From Skermanella aerolata KACC 11604 (lineage in GTDB: Bacteria; Pseudomonadota; Alphaproteobacteria; Azospirillales; Azospirillaceae), in assembly GCF_000936425.1 (NCBI RefSeq), contig NZ_AVFK01000013.1, forward strand, positions 1 to 64,000: DNA of 64,000 nucleotides. The letters run 5' to 3'. Numbering within the stretch: position 1 is the first letter of the stretch; the number at the start of each line of letters is the position of its first letter. The notes below the pieces were generated by a model. That model saw only the letters and a program-made list of their open reading frames with translations. It searched no databases and had not been told where the DNA came from. Position numbers and translations under genes: made by a program. Positions 16,525 to 28,028 of the stretch are shown piece after piece.

Positions 16525-16813
16525 ATGCGGATTGGAACGACGAAGGCTTACGATATCGACGCCCTCTAAGGCGCGATTCAACATGACACTTAACGAGGAT
16601 CTCGTCCGCGCTGTCCGCGAACACACCGACAACCTTTCCGATTATGTCGAAAAGCTGCTAATTTCGGCGGTGGAGGAGGAGCGGCGCAGAAAGGCGGAAG
16701 ACGAACGGCATTGGGCGGAAGTCTGCGACTCTTGGAACGAGTTCCACGCCAAGCAGGGCAATTTCGCTGATGAGCACAACAGACATTTGCTTCCTGACGG
16801 CTACATACCCTGA
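16525..16813 (+). pseudogene. ccdA: CcdA-family antitoxin with an apparent +1 frameshift near its N-terminus
   Basis: ATG at 16525 has an excellent GGGAGG site and reads MRIGTTKAYDIDA, a normal CcdA start, but hits TAA at 16567. Skipping one base there continues as KARFNMTLNEDLVRAVREH and so on in another frame to the TGA at 16811-16813, giving a full-length CcdA. CcdA proteins bind DNA by an N-terminal ribbon-helix-helix (the FNMTLNEDLV strand) and neutralise CcdB through a flexible C-terminus (here ending ...NRHLLPDGYIP). The shift separates the N-terminal 14 residues from the rest. An internal ATG (16583) could still give the toxin-binding part but would lose most of the DNA-contacting strand and lacks a clear ribosome site. 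Sequencing error and programmed frameshifting are possible. Confidence 0.7.
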
Positions 16814-17127
16814 TGGGCCAGTTCGACGTCTATCTGAACCAAGGCCGCACACGCAACTCGGTTCCTTTCGTGCTGGTCATCCAAAGTGATCGTTTCGAAT
16901 CCTCGACTCACCGTATCGTCGTTCCCCTTGTTCTTCGTAGCGAGCTCGGAATACTTGACCGGCAACTGAACCCTTCTTTTACAGTGGATAATCAAGTCGT
17001 TGTCATGGACACGCTTCAACTTGTCTCGCTGCCGGCTAAGGCGCTAGGTCAGAAGGTATGCACGCTCGATCAAGATCACCTGTCAATCATACGCGCAATC
17101 GACGCGCTGATCGCTCAGGACCGGTGA
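16813..17127 (+). CDS. ccdB: CcdB-family toxin
   Basis: A 104-residue protein with the CcdB pattern: an N-terminal QFDVYLNQGRTRNSVPFVLVIQSD strand set, IVVPLV, and a C-terminal helix QDHLSIIRAIDALI. CcdB toxins poison DNA gyrase; the family's terminal helix residues contact GyrA. Length matches the family (~101). The ATG overlaps the antitoxin stop codon (TGATG), the usual coupled arrangement. The toxin frame is complete, whereas the antitoxin upstream is frameshifted. The gene runs convergently into the RTX gene with only nine bases between. Confidence 0.85.
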   Translation: MGQFDVYLNQGRTRNSVPFVLVIQSDRFESSTHRIVVPLVLRSELGILDRQLNPSFTVDNQVVVMDTLQLVSLPAKALGQKVCTLDQDHLSIIRAIDALIAQDR

Positions 17128-17136
17128 TGCCGCGCG

Positions 17137-18138
17137 TCAGACGAAGAACCAATCGATGCCCTTGACCAGCTCGACTGCATCTACCGTCAGCGTATTGGTA
17201 TTCTCATTGAACTCGCTTTCCGGCGTCGTCAGGCTGAACACGGTCTTGCCGCTGGCGACCGAGACATCCAGGCGATAGTCGCCCGGATCGCCATCCGGCG
17301 TTTCTATGATGATGCGGTCCCCCGCAGCGACGCCGGCGCCGTTGAAGCCGGTTACCGAACTGTCGCCCGGCGCTACCTCGATCACCGTGCTGGCGGATAG
17401 ATGAAAGATATCCGCGTCGTTGTTCTCGCTGATGATCATATCGTTGCCGCTGATGTAGAACTCGTCGTTGCCGCCCTTGCCGATCAATGTTTCGTCACCA
17501 ACCGCGTCGCCGAAGAAGTCGTCCTTCCCTGTACCGACGACTTCGATGTCGAAGCTATGGAAAAATCCGGGAATATAGATCAGGCGTCCCTCGCCGAAGA
17601 CTTCGATCCGTTCCGTTGTGGAAATCGTGCCGACGTCGAAATCGTTACTGTCGTCGCTGTCATCGATCCCGAAAGTGATTGCCAGGCTCTCCGTCCCCGT
17701 GGACTCCCGGTCGCGGATGATGACATCGGTGCTTTTGCCGCCGACATGGGTGTTGTTCGTGATCCGCACGATATCGTCGCCGACGCCGCCGTCCAGTTCG
17801 CTAAAGGCCAGATCCGGCGTGAAGAAGCGGATATCGCCCCGACCCGGATCGTAGAGCAGCAAGTCGTCACCGGAGCCGCCGTTGCTGTGCGCAACTCCGG
17901 TCCCGCTGTTCAGGATGTCGTTGCCGGTCCCGCCGAACAGAAAATCCTCACCCGTACCGCCACGCAGGCGGTCGTTGCCTGTTCCGCCAGCCAGGAAGTC
18001 GGTTCCTGCTCCTCCTTCCAGAAGGTCGTTGCCGGCGCGCCCGTTCAGACCGTCGCTGCCGCCGAAGCCTCTCAGTACGTCGTCGCCGAGCGTTCCGAAA
18101 AGGGAGTCGTCGTTCATGGTTCCATTGAAAGTCGCCAT
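17137..18138 (-). CDS. RTX (hemolysin-type calcium-binding repeat) protein, likely type I secreted
   Basis: A 333-residue acidic protein with no signal peptide. Residues ~8-95 hold about nine GGxGxDxLxG nonapeptides (DDVLRGFGGSD, NDLLEGGAGTD, NDRLRGGTGED), with another unit at GKGGNDEFYISGND. These wind into Ca2+-binding parallel beta-rolls after secretion. The remaining beta-rich region has no catalytic motif, so it may be structural or adhesive rather than an enzyme. RTX proteins leave through type I systems, and an HlyB/HlyD-type pair is at 58.9-62.5 kb, though not adjacent. Unusually, the repeats are at the N-terminus, and the C-terminus ends in a hydrophobic WFFV. Confidence 0.85.
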   Translation of the reverse strand: MATFNGTMNDDSLFGTLGDDVLRGFGGSDGLNGRAGNDLLEGGAGTDFLAGGTGNDRLRGGTGEDFLFGGTGNDILNSGTGVAHSNGGSGDDLLLYDPGRGDIRFFTPDLAFSELDGGVGDDIVRITNNTHVGGKSTDVIIRDRESTGTESLAITFGIDDSDDSNDFDVGTISTTERIEVFGEGRLIYIPGFFHSFDIEVVGTGKDDFFGDAVGDETLIGKGGNDEFYISGNDMIISENNDADIFHLSASTVIEVAPGDSSVTGFNGAGVAAGDRIIIETPDGDPGDYRLDVSVASGKTVFSLTTPESEFNENTNTLTVDAVELVKGIDWFFV

Positions 18139-18358
18139 CCCAATGCCTCATCGCTTGAAAGGAAGCAGCGCACACCACGATGGCGCACGACAACAATGGC
18201 GCAGGATATTTGCCGATGGCGACTGTCGATTAAGATCATGCCGGTTCGTTCATGATCGCCACTCGTGCTTCACAGTCAGCATTTTAGGATTAAAATCATT
18301 GAAAATCCTATGTCGATAGGATAAAACATCCACTCTGTTCTTCCAAGGACCATCGACC
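18139..18358. other. Divergent intergenic region with hairpin
   Basis: This 220-base spacer between the RTX gene and the terminase-like gene is AT-rich near its right end. It carries ATCCTAT-GTCG-ATAGGAT (18305-18322), a perfect 7-base hairpin, and an overlapping TAGGATT/AATCCTA pair. Promoters for both genes must lie here; no clear -35/-10 was identified. Confidence 0.4.
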
Positions 18359-19009
18359 ATGCCCGCATCCGCCACGCCAGCCCCGAGCCCCCGCCGCCTT
18401 CTCCCGCGTCAGGAGCTTTTCGCCTTCCACGCCTCACGCGGCGCCAGCCTTGCGCAGGCGTCGCGGCTGGCCGGATACTCGCCGCAGGGTGCGCGGCAGC
18501 GGGGTAGCGTTTTGATGGCGAATAGTGACATTCGTCTACGTGTCGAGGAGTTTCGGCGCGAATGGATGGCCGAGCGTGACGCCTCTATCGCCGAAGCCGT
18601 CGAGGAAACCGGGAAGGTCGTGGAAATGGCGATCCGCCTGGAACGTCCGACCGCGGCACTGATGGCGATCGAATTGAAACTGAAGCTGCGCGGCTTCATC
18701 CATGATCGCCGCTTCACCCTCTACACGGACAGTCCGGATGACGATCTGAGCACCTGTCTCTTCGACCCGCGCGAGGACGAAGATCCCCCTCTCGAAGACC
18801 TATCCGCCGAAGATCCACCCGAAGCGCCGCTTCCGTCGGCGGAAACCCCGTCCCCGAACCAGCCGGCTGCCGCCCCCGCGCCGGCGAAACCTGCATCCAT
18901 CCTTCGGATCCCGCCTGTTCCCCCTCGCGCGCTGGAGGCGTTCGGCATCGACCCGAAGGACTTTCCGACAGTCTGTCCCGCAGAGCCGGGCGGCAACCGA
19001 TCGACCTGA
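18359..19009 (+). CDS. Terminase-small-subunit-like helix-turn-helix protein
   Basis: A 216-residue protein. Residues ~18-70 (ELFAFHASRGASLAQASRLAGYSPQGARQRGSVLM...) follow the phage terminase small subunit pattern: a helix, then A..AGYS...AR..GS.L, then a helix. The C-terminal ~90 residues are Pro/Ala/Glu/Asp-rich and low complexity. An AAGGA site precedes the ATG with a nine-base spacer. No large terminase, portal or other phage gene is near, so this is either a phage remnant or a chromosomal protein that re-uses the DNA-binding fold. Function unknown. Confidence 0.6.
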   Translation: MPASATPAPSPRRLLPRQELFAFHASRGASLAQASRLAGYSPQGARQRGSVLMANSDIRLRVEEFRREWMAERDASIAEAVEETGKVVEMAIRLERPTAALMAIELKLKLRGFIHDRRFTLYTDSPDDDLSTCLFDPREDEDPPLEDLSAEDPPEAPLPSAETPSPNQPAAAPAPAKPASILRIPPVPPRALEAFGIDPKDFPTVCPAEPGGNRST

Positions 19010-19051
19010 AACGGTCCATCGACGGCAGTCCGGCGGCGAGGCGGCGCGATG

Positions 19052-20842
19052 TCAGATCTTTCGGCCCGGAATGATGCCGCTGAGCACTTCCTTCGCCGTA
19101 TCGACCAGGACGCTGCCCTGATCGGGGTCGCCCTTGAGCAGGGTGGACATGAAGGCCTTGGCCTGGGCCACGGTAATATGGGGCGGAAGGGGCGGCACGT
19201 TGGGATCGGTCTTGACCTCCAGCACGACCGGCCGGTCCGACGACAGCGCCTCATCCCAGGCGGGACCCATCCGCTCGGGATCGTCCACGTATATCCCCCT
19301 CAGCCCGATCAGTTCGGCGAACCTGTGATAGGGAACGTCCGGGATCTGCTGGGATGCCTCGAACTTCGGGTCGCCTTGCTGCACCCGCTGTTCCCAGGTC
19401 ACCTGGTTGAGGTCCTCGTTGTTAAAGACGCAGACGACCCACCGGGGATCGGCCCAGTTCCTCCAATACTTGGCGACGGTGATCAGTTCCGCCATGTTGT
19501 TCATCTGCATGGCGCCGTCGCCGACCAGGGCTATGACGGGCCGGTCGGGATGGGCGAACTTGGCGGCGATGGCATAGGGCACCGCGGCGCCCATGGACGC
19601 CAGACCGCCGGACAGCGAGCCCATCATGCCCCGTCGCATCTTCAGATCGCGGGCGTACCAGTTGGCGCAGGACCCGGAATCGCTGGTTATGATTGCCCGA
19701 TCCGGCAGGCGCGGCGACAGTTCCCAGGTGACGCGCTGCGGGTTGACCGGATCGGCCGAGTGCATCGCCCTGGACTCCAGGGTCTTCCACCATGCAGCCA
19801 CGTTCCCTTCGATCTCGTCGCGCCAGGACCGGTCGGTCTTCTGCTCAAGCAAGGGCAGCAAGGCGCGCAGCGTCTCGACGCTGTCGCCGGTCAGGTTGAC
19901 GTCCATCGGATAGCGAATGCTCAGCATGTCCGGCTTGATGTCGATCTGGACGCCGCGAGCCTGACCCTCCTTGGGCAGGAACTCCGAATAAGGGAAGCCC
20001 GAGCCGATCATCAGGAGCGTATCGCACTCCATCATCAAATCGTAGCTGGGCTTGGTCCCGAGCAGGCCGATCGATCCGGTCACCCACGGCAGTTCGTCCG
20101 GCAGGGCCGCCTTGCCGAGCAGCGCCTTGGCGGCGCCGGCCTGCAACTTGTCGGCCACCGCGATCACTTCGTCGGTGGCATGCAGCGCGCCGGCGCCGAC
20201 CAGGATCGCCACCTTCTTGCCGGCATTCAGCACATCCGCCGCCGAACGGAGGTCCTCATCGTAGGGAACGATCTTCGGCACCCGGTAGCCGACGCCGGAG
20301 AACACGGACCCATGCTTGCGCGGCGGGTCCTCGTAAGGCATGTCCTGAAGGTCGTTGGGCAAAATCAACGCCGTGACGCGCCGCTCCGATACGGCGATCC
20401 GGACCGCGCGGTCGACCAGATGGCGCACCTGTCCCGGAACCATCGCCTGCTGCACGAAGGCGCCGGCGACGTCCTTGAACATGCTGACAAGGTCCAGTTC
20501 CTGCTGGTAATGCGACCCGACCGCCGTCCTCGCCTGCTGGCCGGCGATGGCCAGGACCGGCATATGGTCGAGGCGCGCATCGTAAAGACCGGTAATCAAG
20601 TGCGAGGCGCCGGGACCCGACGTGGCGATGCAGACGCCGAGTTCACCCGTGAACTTGGCATGTGCCGCCGCCATGAAAGCCGCCATCTCCTCGTGCCGCG
20701 CCTGGATGAATTCGATCTTGCCGTCGAACCGGTCGAGGGCGCCGAGCAGGCCGTTGATGCCGTCGCCGGGGTAGCCGTAAACGCGCCGCACACCCCAGTC
20801 ATACAAGCGCCGCCAAAAGAAATCGCCGACCGTCTGAGCCAT
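19052..20842 (-). CDS. Thiamine-diphosphate enzyme, pyruvate oxidase/dehydrogenase (quinone)-like
   Basis: A 596-residue three-domain ThDP enzyme of the POX/acetohydroxyacid synthase family. The N-terminal Pyr domain has the proton-relay Glu in [17 protein letters not shown] and the usual [16 protein letters not shown]. The middle domain is Rossmann-like. The C-terminal PP domain carries the ThDP/Mg motif as [14 protein letters not shown](~26)FNNED, that is, GDG....N. It is closest in feel to PoxB-like enzymes that decarboxylate pyruvate to acetate with electron transfer to quinone, but substrate and acceptor are not determinable; such genes are often annotated only as ThDP-requiring protein. 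It is transcribed divergently from the kinase gene at 21.1 kb. Confidence 0.85.
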   Translation of the reverse strand: MAQTVGDFFWRRLYDWGVRRVYGYPGDGINGLLGALDRFDGKIEFIQARHEEMAAFMAAAHAKFTGELGVCIATSGPGASHLITGLYDARLDHMPVLAIAGQQARTAVGSHYQQELDLVSMFKDVAGAFVQQAMVPGQVRHLVDRAVRIAVSERRVTALILPNDLQDMPYEDPPRKHGSVFSGVGYRVPKIVPYDEDLRSAADVLNAGKKVAILVGAGALHATDEVIAVADKLQAGAAKALLGKAALPDELPWVTGSIGLLGTKPSYDLMMECDTLLMIGSGFPYSEFLPKEGQARGVQIDIKPDMLSIRYPMDVNLTGDSVETLRALLPLLEQKTDRSWRDEIEGNVAAWWKTLESRAMHSADPVNPQRVTWELSPRLPDRAIITSDSGSCANWYARDLKMRRGMMGSLSGGLASMGAAVPYAIAAKFAHPDRPVIALVGDGAMQMNNMAELITVAKYWRNWADPRWVVCVFNNEDLNQVTWEQRVQQGDPKFEASQQIPDVPYHRFAELIGLRGIYVDDPERMGPAWDEALSSDRPVVLEVKTDPNVPPLPPHITVAQAKAFMSTLLKGDPDQGSVLVDTAKEVLSGIIPGRKI

Positions 20843-21112
20843 CGTCCGTCACCTGTCCTGCTGCATAGTCAAGTGAACTCAACAGCCGGACGCGCGTCTT
20901 GTTTTGTGACAATGATTTTATCTGCGGCGTCGACGATGCCGGTTGGGCAATTTACAGGTGCAGCCCGACTTGACGACCGGGCATCGCCGTATCATACCCG
21001 GATCGCTCGATCCTTTCGAAATGCTCACAGGAGTTTAACGTTCGTGCGCCCAATCTCAGCGTGCTTCAGCATTGAAGCGCTCGGGCGCCGGCGGGATTGG
21101 AGTTTGGCTGAA
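20843..21112. promoter_or_regulatory. Divergent promoter region between ThDP enzyme and hybrid kinase
   Basis: 270 bases between divergent genes. No convincing gene or repeat was seen. An alternative GTG start for the kinase at 21043 (preceded by AGGAG ten bases upstream) lies in it. Confidence 0.35.
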
Positions 21113-25168
<4,056 letters not shown>

Positions 25169-25196
25169 GCCGAACCGCGTGAAAGGCCGATACGTC

Positions 25197-26822
25197 ATGA
25201 GCACACATCCCTCCGGATCTGCGAAACCCGATCCCGCCGCCCAGCTGTCGCCCCATGACCCGGACTGGTGGCGCGGCGCCGTGATCTACGAGATCTATCC
25301 CCGGTCGTTCCAGGATTCCAACGGTGACGGCATCGGAGACCTGCGGGGGATCACGGACCGGCTCGGCTATGTGGCCGATCTCGGCGTCGATGCGATCTGG
25401 CTGGCTCCCTTCTTCATGTCGCCCCAGAAGGACTTCGGCTACGACATCTCCGACTACTGCAACATCGATCCGGCCTATGGAACCCTGGCTGATTTCGACG
25501 CGCTGATGGCGGAGGCCCACCGGCTGGGCCTGAAGGTCATGATCGACCAGGTGCTGAGCCATTCCTCCGACCGCCATCCCTGGTTCGTCGAGAGCCGGTC
25601 GAGCCGCGACAACCCCAAGGCCGACTGGTATGTCTGGAGCGACCCGCAGCCCGACGGCAGTCCGCCCAACAACTGGCTGTCGGTGTTTGGCGGCAGTTCG
25701 TGGCATTGGGACTCCCGCCGCCGGCAGTATTATCTGCACAATTTCCTGACCGAGCAGCCCGACCTGAACTTCCACAACGAGGAAACCGTCGGAGCCCTGC
25801 TGGACACCGTCAAGTTCTGGCTGGACCGGGGCGTCGATGGTTTCCGCCTGGACACAACCAACTTCTACTTCCACGACACCGCGCTGCGCTCCAACCCGCC
25901 CGATCCCGCCGTCCCGGACAACAAGCGGATCGAGGCATATAATTGGCAGGACCACCGCTACGACAAGAACCGTCCGGAAACGCCGGGCTTCCTCCGGCGG
26001 TTGCGCGCCTTGCTGGACCTCTACCCCGGATCGGCAACGGTCGGCGAGATCGGCCACGGTCCCCGCTCGCTGGACCTGATGGCCGAGTATACCGGCGGTG
26101 GCGACAAGCTGAACATGGCCTATACCTTCGACTTCCTCGGTGCGGCCTTCTCGGCGGATCACTTCCGCTCCCACATCGCTCGCTTCGAGGAAGTCGCGGT
26201 CGACGGCTGGCCGTGCTGGGCCTTTTCCAACCATGACGTGGTGCGTCATGTCAGCCGGTGGCGGTCGCATGCCGCGGACGACCTGGGTTTCGCCAAGCTC
26301 ACCGCGGCGCTCCTGCTGTCGCTTCGCGGCTCGATCTGCCTGTACCAGGGTGAGGAACTGGGCCTGCACGAAGCCGAACTGGCTTATCAGGACCTCGTCG
26401 ATCCCTACGGTCTCCGCCTCTGGCCCGAGTTCAAGGGCCGCGACGGCTGCCGGACGCCGATGGTCTGGGACTGCGGCTCATCGACCGGCGGATTCACCGG
26501 CGGCCGACCCTGGCTGCCGGTATCCGCCGCCCATCTCGGCCGTGCCGTGAATGCCCAGGACACTGATGCGGGTTCCATCCTGAACTATTACCGGCGCCTG
26601 CTGCGCTTCCGCTCCGAGCATCCGGCGCTGGTCAAGGGCGATATCTCCTTTCTCGGCAACGCCTCACCGGAACCGGGTGAAGTCTTCGCCTTCGTCCGGC
26701 GGTACCAGGGCTCCGAGATCCTCTGCGCCTTCAATCTGTCAGGGGAGCCGGCGACCTTCCGGAACGGCGGCGAGGACATCCGGCTTGCCGGCCACGGGGT
26801 CCATATCGGCGGGTTCGTCTGA
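25197..26822 (+). CDS. GH13 alpha-glucosidase (oligo-1,6/alpha-1,4-glucosidase type)
   Basis: A 541-residue cytoplasmic GH13 enzyme that releases glucose from short alpha-glucosides. The family opening WWRGAVIYEIYPRSFQDSNGDG is followed by DQVLSHSSDRHPWF. The nucleophile is in DGFRLDTTNFYFHD (Asp219), the acid/base in VGEIG (Glu284) and the third carboxylate in FSNHDVVRH (Asp347). The FRLDTTNFYFHD context is typical of proteobacterial alpha-glucosidases acting on maltose, sucrose or isomaltose; which linkage is preferred cannot be read. The ATG at 25197 replaces an upstream in-frame start that lies inside the kinase gene. It starts 28 bases after the kinase and is followed by a sugar ABC transporter, which suggests uptake and hydrolysis of an alpha-glucoside. 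Confidence 0.9.
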   Translation: MSTHPSGSAKPDPAAQLSPHDPDWWRGAVIYEIYPRSFQDSNGDGIGDLRGITDRLGYVADLGVDAIWLAPFFMSPQKDFGYDISDYCNIDPAYGTLADFDALMAEAHRLGLKVMIDQVLSHSSDRHPWFVESRSSRDNPKADWYVWSDPQPDGSPPNNWLSVFGGSSWHWDSRRRQYYLHNFLTEQPDLNFHNEETVGALLDTVKFWLDRGVDGFRLDTTNFYFHDTALRSNPPDPAVPDNKRIEAYNWQDHRYDKNRPETPGFLRRLRALLDLYPGSATVGEIGHGPRSLDLMAEYTGGGDKLNMAYTFDFLGAAFSADHFRSHIARFEEVAVDGWPCWAFSNHDVVRHVSRWRSHAADDLGFAKLTAALLLSLRGSICLYQGEELGLHEAELAYQDLVDPYGLRLWPEFKGRDGCRTPMVWDCGSSTGGFTGGRPWLPVSAAHLGRAVNAQDTDAGSILNYYRRLLRFRSEHPALVKGDISFLGNASPEPGEVFAFVRRYQGSEILCAFNLSGEPATFRNGGEDIRLAGHGVHIGGFV

Positions 26823-26957
26823 GAAAGCGCGCATGCCGTCCTTGCACAAAGCATCTTGCGTCCCGAGCCAACTGGTATGATGATTGTTCCACAGCAAAGC
26901 CGGTGCGAACAAACCGGCACAAAAAGCCGTGGCATCAACCTGTGGGAGGGAAGCGCC

Positions 26958-28019
26958 GTGCAGAATCCATCGAAATCCCGCAATCGCCTGATCTTCGCCG
27001 CGTTGGCGGCAACCCTGCTGTTCTCGTTCACCGCAGACCGGAACGCCGCGCAGGCATCGCCGGAAAGCCCGGTGATCGCACTGTCCAACTCCTATTACGG
27101 CAATACCTGGCGCCACCAGATGGTCGAAAGCTTCGAGGAAGCCGCCGGCCAAGCCAAGAAGGACGGCAAGATCCAGGACTTCATCGTCGTCAACGGCGAC
27201 GGCACGACCAATCAGCAGATGAGCCAGATGGCCGACCTGATCCTGCGCAAGGTCGATGTCATCGCCATCAACGCCGCGTCGGAAACGGCGCTCAACGGGA
27301 CGATCCAGAAGGCCTGTCAGGCCGGCATCAAGGTCCTCGCCTTCGACAGCATCGTCTCTGCCCCTTGCGCCTATACCCTCGGCTTCGATTTCGCCAAGTA
27401 CCAGGGCGACATGGCGCGGGAGATCGCTAAGCGCCTGAACGGCAAGGGCAACATCATCGTCGTACGCGGCGTCAAGGGTTCGGCGCCCGACAACGAGATG
27501 TACAACGGCCAGATCGAAGCGCTGAAGCAGTTCCCCGAGATCAAGACGGTCGCGACCGTCTACGGGCAGGCGACCACCTCGGTCGCCCAGTCGGCGGTCG
27601 CCAACGTGCTGCCGAGCCTGCCGCATGTCGATGCCGTGCTGGGACAGGGCGGCGGCGACGACTTCGGCATCGCCCAGGCGTTCGAGCAATATGGCGGCGC
27701 CTATGCCGACGCCATGCCGATCATCAGCGGCGGCGGCAGCTCGAACTTCATCCAGTGGTGGAGCGAGCGGCGGAAGAAGAACGGGTATTCCACCATCTCG
27801 ATGAACACCACTCCCGGCATCGGCGGCGCCGCCTTCTGGCTCTCGTATGAAATTGCCAAGGGCGCCAAGCCGCCGCAGAAGATGACGATGCCGGTCGCCG
27901 TCGTCGACGAGAAGAACCTGGACGAGTACCTGAAGATGCCGTCCGGCACCATCGTAAGCCCGTCCTTCAGCCAGGAATGGGTGCAGCGAATGCTTCTCCA
28001 GTCCCCGGCCAAGCAGTAG
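26958..28019 (+). CDS. Sugar ABC transporter substrate-binding protein (RbsB-like)
   Basis: A 353-residue periplasmic binding protein of the ribose/galactose type. The GTG at 26958 follows GGGAGGG, and translation from it gives a normal signal peptide (basic start, LIFAALAATLLFSFTA, then an AQAS-type cleavage site); the longer ATG frame from 26856 does not. Mature motifs: VIALSNSYYGNTWRHQMVESF, the DLILRKVDVIAINAAS segment typical of family 4 binding proteins, and GQGGGDDFGIAQAF. It should deliver a sugar to the fused ATPase-permease encoded next (9 bases downstream). The ligand is unknown; the neighbouring alpha-glucosidase suggests a glucoside. Confidence 0.9.
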   Translation: MQNPSKSRNRLIFAALAATLLFSFTADRNAAQASPESPVIALSNSYYGNTWRHQMVESFEEAAGQAKKDGKIQDFIVVNGDGTTNQQMSQMADLILRKVDVIAINAASETALNGTIQKACQAGIKVLAFDSIVSAPCAYTLGFDFAKYQGDMAREIAKRLNGKGNIIVVRGVKGSAPDNEMYNGQIEALKQFPEIKTVATVYGQATTSVAQSAVANVLPSLPHVDAVLGQGGGDDFGIAQAFEQYGGAYADAMPIISGGGSSNFIQWWSERRKKNGYSTISMNTTPGIGGAAFWLSYEIAKGAKPPQKMTMPVAVVDEKNLDEYLKMPSGTIVSPSFSQEWVQRMLLQSPAKQ

Positions 28020-28028
28020 GCAGCGCTG

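Noticed and set aside
17137-18138. RTX protein and type I system at 59-62 kb as one operon
   Set aside because: They are 41 kb apart with many unrelated genes between; a functional link is possible, an operon is not.
18359-19009. Possible prophage signalled by a terminase-small-subunit-like protein
   Set aside because: No large terminase, portal, capsid, integrase or attachment site within reach; a lone helix-turn-helix protein is not enough.
19049-21112. 688-codon open frame upstream of the hybrid kinase in the same frame
   Set aside because: It is the antisense shadow of the ThDP enzyme gene; the composition is His/Gln/Gly-rich and has no domain. The kinase begins at 21113 with a standard GAF start.
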